Assembly: GCA_020434585.1 (NCBI GenBank) | Contig: JAGRAN010000061.1 | Location: forward strand, 1 to 52,296 | Source of the DNA: Bdellovibrionales bacterium | GTDB taxonomy: Bacteria > Bdellovibrionota_C > UBA2361 > SZUA-149 > JAGRAN01 | DNA length: 52,296 nucleotides | Reading direction: 5' to 3' | Shown: one piece after another, positions 1-7,639 of the stretch | How the letters are laid out: each line of letters starts with the position of its first letter | How positions within the stretch are numbered: the first letter of the stretch is position 1 | Notes under the pieces: generated by a model | Seen by the model: only the letters and a program-made list of their open reading frames with translations | Database searches by the model: none | What the model was told of the DNA's origin: nothing | Program-made: the position numbers and the translations under genes

Positions 1-657
1 TTTCGCAATTTCAGCTTCGAGCTGAGCTCTTGTTAGCTGGGATAGCTTTTTAATGAGCTGCTTTCTGAACTCTCGGTCTGCAACAGACCCCAGAATAAGA
101 ATCTTGCTCTCTGATGCGCCAGCTATCAATGCGGCCTGCAGGTCATCTGGCAGCGACAGGATCTCTAAGCTGCGCTGAACCATTGCCTTTGAAATCCCGA
201 GGCGCTTAGCGATATCTCGAATACTCCAGGTGTAAGACTCCTTCAGCTGTCCTATCGCCAAAGCGCGTTCCATTGGAGACAGATCTTCACGCTGCAGGTT
301 TTCAGTAAGCTGCTTGGCTAGAGTGCTATCTTCGCTGTCTCTAGCTGCAACCAAAGCCGGAACAACCTTAAGTCCAGCCTTCTTGGCCGCTCGATAGCGG
401 CGCTCTCCAGCAACGAGCTTGTAAGTCCCGCCATCCGTCATTTGAACGATAAGCGGCGAAAGGACTCCATACTCCTTGATCGACTGGGAAAGCTCTTCAA
501 TCGACTCTTCGTTAAAAACGCGGCGCGGCTGATCGGGATCGAGGTCAATTTCGCTCAAAGAGAGTTCACGATAGGGATTACCGCCAGTGGCACGAGAGGC
601 CAGACTGGGTCCGCTTAGCAAAGGATTTATATCAAATTTGACCTTCTTTCTCGCCAC
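1..657 (-). CDS. parB: Chromosome/plasmid partition protein ParB (C-terminus off the window)
   Basis: Centromere-binding ParB/Spo0J family protein, truncated by the left edge; 219 residues are visible. The start is a GTG at 657, chosen because GAGG lies 9 bases upstream and the N-terminus then reads MARKKVKFDINPL. The ParB N-terminal domain is clear: DPDQPRRVF near residues 41-49, the CTP-binding GERRYRAAKKAG box near 85-96 and ENLQREDLSPMERA near 120-133. A helix-turn-helix (SIRDIAKRLGISKAMVQRSL) follows near 147-166. It overlaps the end of parA by 26 bp in another frame, so the two are one translationally coupled operon. ParB-family CTPases load at parS and segregate replicons together with ParA. 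No canonical parS palindrome was seen nearby. Family certain; parS specificity unknown. Confidence 0.95.
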   Translation of the reverse strand, partial: MARKKVKFDINPLLSGPSLASRATGGNPYRELSLSEIDLDPDQPRRVFNEESIEELSQSIKEYGVLSPLIVQMTDGGTYKLVAGERRYRAAKKAGLKVVPALVAARDSEDSTLAKQLTENLQREDLSPMERALAIGQLKESYTWSIRDIAKRLGISKAMVQRSLEILSLPDDLQAALIAGASESKILILGSVADREFRKQLIKKLSQLTRAQLEAEIAK

Positions 658-1414
658 GCTTCAGTACCTCATCGGCAAGGTTTTTATAGTCCTCCGCACC
701 ACTAGAGCGCGGATCGTAAGAAAAGATCGAGCAGCCCCGGGCTGGGGCCTCGGCCAAAGCGACATTGGTTCGCACGACTGTATCGAACACTAAATCGCCA
801 AAATATTCTCGCACCGTGTCAGCCACGCTTTTTGCCAGCCGTCTTCTGGAGTCGTACAGACACAACAAGACTCCGCCAACTCCAAGACCGGGATTGTAAG
901 CGCTTCTGACCTGATCAACCGTATCAAGCAGCTGACGCACGCCGTGCAGCGCAAGATACTCGCTTTGAACAGGGACGATCACTCGGCTACAAGCGACCAG
1001 CCCGTTAAGCGAAAGCAGGCCGAGGGAAGGGGGACAGTCGATGATTATAAAGTCGTAGTCATCGATAACTGAACCAAGCGCCTGGCGTAGCAACAATTCA
1101 CGCCCAATCACTCCTCCCAATTCGAGATCTGCTGCGCTTAGCAACAAACTCGCGGGCGCCAGATACAAACTGTCTTCGATTTGAACTACGACTTCGTTTA
1201 ATTTCTTTCCGTGGCGCAGCACATCATACATGGAGAGTGAATCTGAATCGTCATCAGCTGCATAGCCGAAATGGGCGGAGAGGTTCGCCTGGGCATCGAG
1301 ATCGATCATCAAAACTCGCTTGCCCAGGTAGGCTAGGCCGGCTGCGAGGTTTGCGGCAGTTGTGGTTTTTCCGACACCGCCTTTCTGATTAACAACTGCG
1401 TAAACTATACCCAC
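632..1414 (-). CDS. parA: ParA-family partition ATPase
   Basis: 260-residue deviant-Walker ATPase of the ParA/Soj/MinD superfamily, the usual length for a chromosomal-type (type Ib, no N-terminal HTH) ParA. The deviant Walker A is NQKGGVGKTTTAANLAAGLA near residues 9-28, the A' motif is LMIDLDAQANLSAHFG near 35-50, and Walker B is DFIIIDCPPSLGLLS near 120-134. It starts at GTG 1414. A GGTAC/GTACC inverted repeat lies 13 bp upstream and may be an autoregulatory site. It forms an operon with parB and points away from rep. Role: ATP-driven positioning of ParB-parS complexes. A chromosomal-type ParAB beside an iteron origin is an arrangement seen on large plasmids and chromids. Confidence 0.95.
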   Translation of the reverse strand: MGIVYAVVNQKGGVGKTTTAANLAAGLAYLGKRVLMIDLDAQANLSAHFGYAADDDSDSLSMYDVLRHGKKLNEVVVQIEDSLYLAPASLLLSAADLELGGVIGRELLLRQALGSVIDDYDFIIIDCPPSLGLLSLNGLVACSRVIVPVQSEYLALHGVRQLLDTVDQVRSAYNPGLGVGGVLLCLYDSRRRLAKSVADTVREYFGDLVFDTVVRTNVALAEAPARGCSIFSYDPRSSGAEDYKNLADEVLKRGEKEGQI

Positions 1415-1426
1415 GGCGCTTATCTC

Positions 1427-1446
1427 GGTACACGATTCGAAGTACC
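1427..1446. promoter_or_regulatory. Inverted repeat upstream of parA, candidate operator
   Basis: GGTAC (1427-1431) and GTACC (1442-1446) form a perfect 5-bp inverted repeat around ACGATTCGAA, 13 bp upstream of the parA GTG. The element GGTACACG...TTCGAA recurs at 1606-1622 with a slightly longer middle. It overlaps an iteron-like core (CACGATTCGA, 1431-1440). The position suits ParA/ParB or Rep autoregulation; that role is inferred. Confidence 0.4.
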
Positions 1447-1620
1447 AACTTGCTGTATCACAGCCCCAATATAATAATCCAGCTGATGGAAATTACTAGG
1501 AAAACTAAGCTCTCCAATTGTTAATCCGTCAGGACAGTTTCTACGCTTACCAACAGCTTTGCTTAAGCCGCGGCGGTCTAAAACTCAGGTAACGAGTACC
1601 ACCGCGGTACACGTGTTTCG

Positions 1621-1670
1621 AACTAAGTACGGCCCCGAATGCTATCCTCAGCTCAAACTGAGGCTTAGTT
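1621..1670. repeat. Nested inverted repeat in the origin region
   Basis: AACTAAG (1621-1627) pairs with CTTAGTT (1664-1670), and inside it CCTCAG (1646-1651) pairs with CTGAGG (1658-1663) around a 6-base loop. The arms are perfect. It lies between parA and the iterons and directly follows the isolated iteron at 1612-1621. It could be a cruciform, a binding site or part of an untranslated leader. Confidence 0.45.
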
Positions 1671-1789
1671 CAATACCCGTGTACTTGCGCGATTGAGAGT
1701 AACGGTATCATCTCAGGCATTTTTACACGAAAATAACTACTGTTATATCAGCTACTTATGGCAGCGCATGGTCGTTATGCATAGATCAT

Positions 1790-2025
1790 CGTGAATCGAG
1801 CTAACAACTTTCAGCCGAAAAGCTCGTGCTTCGAACTAAAACTCCAAATATCGTGTTTTGAATTAAGCTTTGAAATGCCAAAACGTGCATCGAGGTTAAG
1901 CATCTCGTGATTCGACTTGCAGCGGCACGTGTATCGACCCCAACCCTGTCGCGCATTGAACTAATTCACATCGTGCTTTGACTAAAGCGCTATCGTGAAT
2001 CGACCGCTAAAAGCTCGTGATCTGA
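1790..2025 (+). repeat. Iteron array (ten copies of CGTGnnTCGA), replication origin
   Basis: Direct repeats of a 10-bp core, consensus CGTGnnTCGA and usually preceded by T, start at 1790, 1825, 1852, 1884, 1906, 1928, 1950, 1972, 1994 and 2016. The last seven are spaced exactly 22 bp (two helical turns), so an initiator would bind them on one face of the helix. Copies at 1852, 1950, 1972 and 2016 are degenerate at one or two positions (for example CGCGCATTGA at 1950). An isolated extra copy lies at 1612-1621. The 12-bp spacers are not conserved, so this is not a simple tandem duplication. The array sits just upstream of the rep gene and beside an AT-rich stretch, the standard layout of iteron-controlled origins. 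Confidence 0.9.
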
Positions 2026-2205
2026 AATAAAAAACAGGTCCTAATTGGTTGATTTTACACTCAAAAAACCTCTCTTAACTAATAAACTCTGACTAAAAAG
2101 TACTGTTGTTAAAACATTACGTACACTGATAAGAACAAGAATAACCGACTTAAAGTAAAAGTTAGTTAAAGTAATTAGCGTTCTGTAAAAAGCTGCTGCG
2201 AGCTC
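2026..2205. other. AT-rich stretch next to the iterons, probable DNA-unwinding element and rep leader
   Basis: About 180 bp between the last iteron and rep, strikingly AT-rich with many short A and T runs and recurring AACTAA/TTAGTTAA words near 2077-2180. In iteron plasmids the unwinding element sits at this place. It must also contain the rep promoter, but no confident -35/-10 pair can be singled out. A weak DnaA-box-like TTATGCATA lies on the other side of the iterons at 1775-1783. Confidence 0.55.
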
Positions 2206-3714
2206 ATGCAACAACAAGTTTTGCACCTCGGTGCCGAGGACACAAGCGACTCATCGCCCCCAAAAAGCAGGGGTAAAGTCGACTTTGCTCGCGACGAAAT
2301 GAACTTGGCGGAATTTCCACTCGCAGTGCTTTCGACTCGTGCCAATCCCAAAGTCAAAACCCTGGAGTTTCGCGATTCGCAGCGTCTACGCGACGGCGAA
2401 GTGATCGAGCGCGAGTGGATCATCACTGGCGCAGATAAATTTGGCCTACCGACAAGCACCGATGATGACGTGATGCTGGGCCTGATGCGGTTGACGATGG
2501 ATCAGGGATTTCGTTCCAGCAAAGTTTTTTTCACTAGATACGAATTACTGAAGATTTTGCGGTGGACGACAGAGGGAAGAAGTTACTCCCGGCTCACCAA
2601 AAGCCTCGACCGCTTAAGCGGTGTGAGAATCCGTGCGACGAACGCCTTCTATGACAACAAATCTAAAGCCTATCAGACCTGCAACTTCGGCATTATCGAC
2701 GCGTATGAAATTAACGACAGCAGGGGAGGGACCCGCAGCACAAACGGCGCGGAACAGCCCTTAAGCTTTTTCATTTGGAGCGAAATGCTCTTTGAGTCGT
2801 TTAAAGCGGGGTTCATCAAAAAGCTCGACCTTGATGTGTATTTTACTTTGCGCAGTGCTGTCAGCCGCAGATTGTATCGTTACTTGGACAAGCATTTTTA
2901 TTACAAGCCATCCGTCGAACTTCCGCTCAAACTGCTGGCGTTTGAAAAACTTGGCTTGTCCCGCAGCTACAAATACGACTCGTCAATAAAACAGCAGTTA
3001 GAGCCGGCAATCGAAGAACTTACCGAAAGCGGCTTCATCAGCTCAGTCGAATACAGTCAGCGAACAGGTGAAACTTCGATCAAGTTTCGCAGTGCTGCCA
3101 ATCTGCGTCGCCCGACCGCACCAGCACCGGACACTGCTCAGGCTCCAGCCGCCGACGAAGAGCGCGATAAAGTTCAACGGGCACGTGTTGCAGAGTTACT
3201 GACAAAGCGAGGCTTAACCCGGCGCCAGACCAAGAAGCTGCTCTTCGATAAAACTTTGGCCGACTTCGAGAAGATCGAAAGGATTATCGCTTACTACGAT
3301 TCGCTGCTCGCGTCGGATGACCAGCGTATATCGAGGAATCCAATTGGATTCTTGTACCGTGCGGTCGAAACGCCGTTTCGATTTAAAATTCCAAAAAGCT
3401 TTCGGGGGACGCCGCCGCGGCCTGTCCCGCAGCAGTTTTCGGCAGTGCGCAGTGATGAAAAATTTGATGCTCAGCTGCGAGCCTTGTACAGAAAATACCG
3501 GAAGAAAAAAGCTGAGCAGCGCCGAAGCTCGATGAGCAGGGTGGAAGTAGGCGAGATTTACAAAATGTTCGAAGAACGAAACCGCTCCATGAAAGCGAAC
3601 CTTAGCGCTGAGCGCTTCGAGGAAGCGATTGACGGCTGTGTCGATGACGAACTAGCAAAGCAGGCCGGAGTTGAACCGTTCGAGCACTGGCGTCAGAAAA
3701 TTTCAGGTGACTGA
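2206..3714 (+). CDS. Replication initiator protein (RepA/RPA family)
   Basis: 502-residue initiator that should bind the 22-bp-spaced iterons directly upstream. The N-terminal two thirds match my memory of the replication initiator A family: EFPLAVLS near residue 32, FFTRYELLKILRW near 108-120, SYSRLTKSLDRLSGVRI near 126-142 and FGIIDAYEINDSRGGT near 161-176. These are winged-helix-type blocks. The C-terminal third (about 300-502) is charged, helix-rich and poorly recognised; it may recruit DnaA or helicase. ATG 2206 is the first in-frame start after the origin, with only a weak GAGC Shine-Dalgarno; ATG 2299 is an alternative. A strong terminator follows at once. Family assignment is from memory of conserved blocks; the iteron context supports it strongly. 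Confidence 0.85.
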   Translation: MQQQVLHLGAEDTSDSSPPKSRGKVDFARDEMNLAEFPLAVLSTRANPKVKTLEFRDSQRLRDGEVIEREWIITGADKFGLPTSTDDDVMLGLMRLTMDQGFRSSKVFFTRYELLKILRWTTEGRSYSRLTKSLDRLSGVRIRATNAFYDNKSKAYQTCNFGIIDAYEINDSRGGTRSTNGAEQPLSFFIWSEMLFESFKAGFIKKLDLDVYFTLRSAVSRRLYRYLDKHFYYKPSVELPLKLLAFEKLGLSRSYKYDSSIKQQLEPAIEELTESGFISSVEYSQRTGETSIKFRSAANLRRPTAPAPDTAQAPAADEERDKVQRARVAELLTKRGLTRRQTKKLLFDKTLADFEKIERIIAYYDSLLASDDQRISRNPIGFLYRAVETPFRFKIPKSFRGTPPRPVPQQFSAVRSDEKFDAQLRALYRKYRKKKAEQRRSSMSRVEVGEIYKMFEERNRSMKANLSAERFEEAIDGCVDDELAKQAGVEPFEHWRQKISGD

Positions 3715-3721
3715 GTACAAT

Positions 3722-3750
3722 AAAAAAGCCGCTTAAAGAGCGGCTTTTTT
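3722..3750 (+). terminator. Rho-independent terminator after rep
   Basis: A-run, stem AAGCCGCT / AGCGGCTT, 5-base loop TAAAG, then a run of T. Symmetrical A and T runs mean it can work in both directions. It starts 8 bp after the rep stop codon. Confidence 0.9.
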
Positions 3751-4255
3751 AATTGAGATTGATGCAAGGAGACGAGCCGCATAGAACGTGAATCTCAGGA
3801 ACGGAGGGAGGCGTTTCTTTCGAAGCCGTGACTACGATAGAAACGCCCCCCATCGACAATCGATGAGATTCGAAATTTGAGGATACGGAACCTAAAAAAA
3901 ACCTTGAGGGCTCGCCCCTCGCACATAAGCTTCCCGTGGAAAGCCTAGGTCTGAGGGACACTCCATTCGTCTACTCGTATTAAGTAATTTGATGTCTAAA
4001 TATCTATTAAGGGTTCCACGCTCGAGTGTGCCCTTAAGTTCATCTTAAGTGCGCATTTGAGAGAAACGCAAAAACTTATAAAAGAATGAGCATTCCAAAA
4101 AAATAAGCTAAGTGTTTCAAAACACTTGCGATTCTGGAATGAATATTCAGTTAGTGCCACAGGTACGCCTCAGGGAACGCACGGAACACGATTAAGCTTC
4201 GCGCCTATATATTGACGCCTTTAGAGGCTCAGCGGCGCTTACAGAGCCTGCTCCC
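3751..4255. other. Gene-free stretch with a nested dyad
   Basis: About 500 bp without a credible gene; the one 70-codon minus-strand frame (3749-3961) has no ribosome site and non-protein-like composition. The notable element is a nested palindrome: CATTCCA (4091-4097) pairs with TGGAATG (4135-4141), and inside it AAGTGTTT (4110-4117) pairs perfectly with AAACACTT (4120-4127) around two bases. It lies between the rep terminator and the sigma-54 element of the transglycosylase gene. It could be an operator, a recombination site or an RNA stem. Confidence 0.4.
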
Positions 4256-4270
4256 TGGTATGAATACTGC
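4256..4270 (+). promoter_or_regulatory. Sigma-54 (-24/-12) promoter of the transglycosylase gene
   Basis: TGGTAT at 4256-4261, five bases, then CTGC at 4267-4270. The GG and GC dinucleotides are 12 bp apart, the invariant sigma-54 spacing. Transcription would start near 4282, about 33 bp before the ATG at 4315. The box resembles the one ahead of the flagellin gene (TGGCAC-N5-CTGC at 5305), suggesting shared flagellar control. Confidence 0.6.
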
Positions 4271-4314
4271 TCTTATAAGATCAGCTTGTAAGTCAGAATT
4301 TAGGGATCAAGGCC

Positions 4315-5274
4315 ATGTCGCGAATCTTCACCGACTCCTTTGAGCGCATAGCAGCGCGTATTGATCAGGCGCATGAACGCCGCAGCAGCCGGGCGAGCAA
4401 AGAAGCCCAAAAGGACTTTTCTACGGTCCTGGCCGATATTGAAAAAGGCAATAATATTAAATCAGTATCTGAGCCAGCACCCGCGCCGCTACACACGCCA
4501 GAACTCGCAACAGACACCCTCTCTAATCTGACGTTCAGGGAGCAAGTAGGGCTAAACTCACCAGCCTTGGGAGACATTCAGCAGCCACCGAGCAGACTAC
4601 TTACGCCGATGAATTCCCAAGAGGAAAGTGTCAAAAAGATTGAAACCTCTGTCAAAGAGACAGCACCCGCTCCTTTGCCGCTAGCACCGCAGATTATAAG
4701 CGGTCAGTGGACCCGAGGCGGTGCCGTTGGCAAGATTAGTCTAAATGAGAAAGACATCCAGGAAGTAATCCACACCGCTGGGAAGTATCATGGTGTCGAC
4801 CCACACCTAAGTCTGGCTGTTGCTAGGGCCGAGTCCGCTTTCAATCCAGAAGCCGTCAGTTCTGATGGGCATTATTCAAAGGGCCTGTTTCAATTACTCG
4901 ACTCAACAGGTAGGGAAATGCTAACTCGTCTGAACGTGGGAGATGACTACAATCCGTTCGATGCGTCCCAAAATAGTTTCCTCGGGGTGGGTTATCTGCG
5001 CCAACTTCACGATCTCTTCAGCGAAAACAGTACACTAGTTGCCGGACTTAGCACGCACCCGGCCAAATCTTCCGCTGATTTGGAAAAACTTGCCGTTGCA
5101 GCCTTCAATACGGGCCAAGGAAATGTGGCACGTGCGCAAGCAAAAGCTGCTGCTGCGGGAAAAGATCCTAGCCTCTACGAATCAGTCGAACGCTATTTGC
5201 CTAAGCAAACAAGGGATTATGTAGCTCGTGTAATGGATTATCGCCTTGCAATGAGCGGCACCGGACACGCCTAA
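4315..5274 (+). CDS. SLT-type lytic transglycosylase, probably flagellar
   Basis: 319-residue protein with a C-terminal lytic transglycosylase domain (about residues 150-310) after a Pro/Ala/Glu-rich N-terminal half with no obvious signal peptide. The catalytic glutamate is in VARAESAFNPEAVS near residue 170, followed by SKGLFQLLDSTG, AAFNTGQGNVARA and YLPKQTRDYVARVM, the usual SLT blocks. Such enzymes cleave murein glycan strands to 1,6-anhydro products and often open the wall for flagellar rods or secretion machines. A sigma-54 promoter drives it and the next gene is a flagellin, also with a sigma-54 element; an export-associated, FlgJ-like role is inferred. Lack of a signal peptide would fit export through the flagellar apparatus. 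Confidence 0.85.
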   Translation: MSRIFTDSFERIAARIDQAHERRSSRASKEAQKDFSTVLADIEKGNNIKSVSEPAPAPLHTPELATDTLSNLTFREQVGLNSPALGDIQQPPSRLLTPMNSQEESVKKIETSVKETAPAPLPLAPQIISGQWTRGGAVGKISLNEKDIQEVIHTAGKYHGVDPHLSLAVARAESAFNPEAVSSDGHYSKGLFQLLDSTGREMLTRLNVGDDYNPFDASQNSFLGVGYLRQLHDLFSENSTLVAGLSTHPAKSSADLEKLAVAAFNTGQGNVARAQAKAAAAGKDPSLYESVERYLPKQTRDYVARVMDYRLAMSGTGHA

Positions 5275-5277
5275 GAA

Positions 5278-5319
5278 AACTCTTCACGACCGCTTGCGAA
5301 GAGTTGGCACGACATCTGC
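5278..5319 (+). promoter_or_regulatory. Sigma-54 promoter of the flagellin gene, with adjoining hairpin
   Basis: TGGCAC (5305-5310), N5, CTGC (5316-5319): -24 box exact, GG-to-GC spacing 12 bp, one mismatch in the -12 box. Transcription would start near 5331, giving a leader of about 220 nt before the flagellin ATG at 5554. Directly upstream, AACTCTTC (5278-5285) and GAAGAGTT (5298-5305) form a perfect 8-bp stem that follows the transglycosylase stop and touches the -24 box. Confidence 0.75.
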
Positions 5320-5375
5320 TTATCCAATGACTGAATGATGTGAAAGCAGTGAACCGGCACACTCGATGTGCGATC

Positions 5376-5390
5376 TCACGCAATGCGTGA
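5376..5390. promoter_or_regulatory. Perfect 15-bp palindrome in the flagellin leader
   Basis: TCACGCA (5376-5382), central A, TGCGTGA (5384-5390). Both arms are perfect. It lies about 45 bp downstream of the predicted sigma-54 start, a place where a repressor or translational regulator of flagellin could act. No regulator can be named. Confidence 0.4.
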
Positions 5391-5553
5391 AGTCCGCAGC
5401 GTGTGCGAGGAATTTTGTAGTGCTTTTGCGTCGCCTCTCAGTGACCGCTGTTCATCCTGCGAAGCGACTTACGCAGTTATCGGATTAACGACATAGGATC
5501 TACCAAGGCACGACTCATAGGGAGTCTGAGGTTGTCACGGAGGGTGTCTCAAG

Positions 5554-6414
5554 ATGGGAATTAACATACGGACTAACGTTGCATCATTAAATGCGCAGCG
5601 TAATTTAGGCGCAACATCAGATCGCTTAAACAAAGCGTATTCGAGGTTGTCTTCAGGTTTACGTATCACGCGGGCATCTGACGATGCTGCGGGATTGTCA
5701 ATTGCTGAACAGCTCAAAGCGGATCAGCGAATTGCAAGCGTTGCGGTACGAAACGCCAACGACGGTATTTCTATCATCGCCATTACTGACGGTGCGATGA
5801 ACGAAATCACCAACATTCTTACTCGTCTGGCGGAGCTCGCAGAACAGTCGGCAAACGGCGTATTCAGCGTCGATCAGCGCTCGGCTCTCGATCTTGAATT
5901 CCAAGCACTCGCAAGTGAAATGGAGCGAATCGCTCTTACCACTTCGTTTAACGGTTTGGCACTGCTTTCCGGTGGCGCAAGCGTAACGTTCCAAGTAGGT
6001 TTCGACGGGTCAAATAACTCGATTGTAACTTATTCCGGCGTTGCTGCTACATTGTCTGACTTAGGTCTGGCAAACTCCGGTTCTTCCCAATTCCTTTTCT
6101 CGATTAACGATACAACTGTTCCGGGCGCTCAAGCGGCGTCTCGAACGGCGATTGATGCGATTAAACTGGCGATTCAGTCGATTACTCGAGACCGAGGAAC
6201 ATTGGGTGCCGCTGAAAGCCGACTGAACTCAGCGATCAGCAACCTGCTTGTTGCCAGAGAAAACTTCGCTTCTGCTGAAAGCCGTATTCGTGACGTTGAT
6301 GTGGCTGAGGAAGCTGCTGAGCTGACAAGGCTCAACATCCTCCAGCAGGCTGCCGCTTCTGTCTTGGCTCAAGCCAACCAGCAGCCAAGCTTGGCCCTTT
6401 CACTGCTGCAATAG
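5554..6414 (+). CDS. fliC: Flagellin
   Basis: 286-residue flagellin of ordinary short type. The N-terminal D0/D1 region begins MGINIRTNVASLNAQRNL and contains RLSSGLRITRASDDAAGLSI near residues 32-51; the C-terminal D1/D0 contains ESRIRDVDVAEEAAELTRL and ends with PSLALSLLQ. The central variable part (about 150-215) is short. The protein is exported by the flagellar type III apparatus and polymerises into the filament. The start has GGAGGG upstream. It has its own sigma-54 promoter and strong terminator, so it is monocistronic. Two further flagellin-related genes lie at 35931 and 42329. Confidence 0.96.
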   Translation: MGINIRTNVASLNAQRNLGATSDRLNKAYSRLSSGLRITRASDDAAGLSIAEQLKADQRIASVAVRNANDGISIIAITDGAMNEITNILTRLAELAEQSANGVFSVDQRSALDLEFQALASEMERIALTTSFNGLALLSGGASVTFQVGFDGSNNSIVTYSGVAATLSDLGLANSGSSQFLFSINDTTVPGAQAASRTAIDAIKLAIQSITRDRGTLGAAESRLNSAISNLLVARENFASAESRIRDVDVAEEAAELTRLNILQQAAASVLAQANQQPSLALSLLQ

Positions 6415-6462
6415 TCCTGAGCAGCATAAAACGCGCAGTCTTCCCGGCTGCGCCAACAAAAA

Positions 6463-6493
6463 GCCCGCCTCGACGTTTGAGGCGGGCTTTTTT
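6463..6493 (+). terminator. Rho-independent terminator after flagellin
   Basis: Perfect 9-bp stem GCCCGCCTC / GAGGCGGGC with loop GACGTTT, followed by six T and preceded by five A. It starts 49 bp after the flagellin stop. Confidence 0.93.
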
Positions 6494-6637
6494 GCGTTTA
6501 GCGCCTTAGCTTGGCGTCAGGCTTCCTTCGCGGCTTATACGACCTGCGCGGTGACATAGGGGCGCTGTTGCAATACTATATTCCCGCTGAGGAGGACTGA
6601 CCCCAGTGCACGTGATCATTAGCACAGGAAAGATCTG

Positions 6638-7639
6638 ATGGATTTTGGAATCATCGGTGCCGGTTTGTACGCGAAACATCGGGTGCTTCCGTCAATTGCT
6701 TCATCAACCCGTGCTAACGTTGTCTCAATCCAGCGCAGAGACCAGCAGGCCCTCGGAGAACTTGCCAAGCAATTCGGTGTTAAACATCTTACGTCCTCGA
6801 TTGACGAGCTTCTTGCCCAGAAGCTGGATGCGGTCTGGATTTGTTCGCCAAACAAACTTCATCACACACAGGCACTTCAGGCGATAGCTTCGAAACGCCA
6901 CGTGCTCGTAGAGAAGCCTGCCGCACTAAATCAAAGCCAGGTTGCGCAGATTAGTGCTGCTGCGAAGAAAGCAGGCGTATATGTCGGAGTTGGGTTTTGC
7001 TGCAGGTACAGCCCGAGTGTTGTCGCAGCGAAGCAGGCAATTGCGTCGCTTGGCGAAATTGTGCATGTCAGCGGAATTTTATCAATTAACCGCCGCGATG
7101 CAGTAAGCGGTCCGCGCTATTTACCCTGGATGCTCGAAGCAGAGGGGGAGGGAACCGGCGTGTTGTTTGACCTAGGCTGTCACGCGCTAGATCTTCTGTA
7201 TCATCTGACCGGAGATGATTGGGCGGTTGAAGCTGCGGTAAAGACGGATTTTAATTCGGAAGTAAGCGCTGAGGATATTCGAATTACCGATTCAGCCAGT
7301 ATTCTGATGAAGGGCCGTAAGTCCGAACGCACCGCAGCGATATTTGTTAGTCACCGTAGTGCGCGTTCCTCAGAATTTGCTTTAGTCGGGACTAAGGGCA
7401 CAATGCTGCTCGGTTTCCCGTTCGGCAAAGATTCGCTTCAGAGCTTAACGTTAATTTCGGAAGCACAAGTGCAGGAAACGAAATTCTTCGCTGACTGCGA
7501 TGTGCAGCGTGATTTTCTCGAAGCTTTTGTCGACGCATGCGGAGGTAAGGCCAAAGGTTTTCCAACAATCGATGATTCAATAATAGTTCAGCAATGGATG
7601 GACCAGGTCCGTAAGTTATACAATGATGAAAGACGCTAA
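6638..7639 (+). CDS. Gfo/Idh/MocA-family NAD(P)-dependent oxidoreductase
   Basis: 333 residues. An N-terminal Rossmann fold opens with FGIIGAGLYAKHRVLPSI; the family signature VEKPAALN near residue 91 contains the conserved EKP lysine. The C-terminal alpha/beta domain has GVLFDLGCHALDLLYHLTG near 180-198, where the DxGxH pattern supplies the substrate-site histidine. Members oxidise or reduce sugars, inositols or related polyols; the substrate cannot be told from sequence. AGGAAAG precedes the ATG. The end overlaps the aminotransferase start by 17 bp, so the two are coupled and may act together, for example making a keto-sugar and then aminating it, although the aminotransferase is of the amino-acid type. 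Confidence 0.88.
   Translation: MDFGIIGAGLYAKHRVLPSIASSTRANVVSIQRRDQQALGELAKQFGVKHLTSSIDELLAQKLDAVWICSPNKLHHTQALQAIASKRHVLVEKPAALNQSQVAQISAAAKKAGVYVGVGFCCRYSPSVVAAKQAIASLGEIVHVSGILSINRRDAVSGPRYLPWMLEAEGEGTGVLFDLGCHALDLLYHLTGDDWAVEAAVKTDFNSEVSAEDIRITDSASILMKGRKSERTAAIFVSHRSARSSEFALVGTKGTMLLGFPFGKDSLQSLTLISEAQVQETKFFADCDVQRDFLEAFVDACGGKAKGFPTIDDSIIVQQWMDQVRKLYNDERR

Noticed and set aside
1594-1622. Candidate parS site at the CACGTG core
   Set aside because: CACGTG is present but the flanks do not match the TGTTTCACGTGAAACA consensus.
1775-1783. DnaA box (TTATGCATA)
   Set aside because: One mismatch to TTATNCACA and only a single copy; noted as weak, not listed as a feature.
1790-2025. CRISPR array
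   Set aside because: Repeats are only 10 bp and lie in phase with a Rep gene; spacers are 12 bp. No other direct-repeat array and no cas genes were noticed by eye in the window.
3749-3961. 70-codon minus-strand frame after rep
   Set aside because: Overlaps the terminator, no ribosome site, and a low-quality composition. Treated as non-coding.
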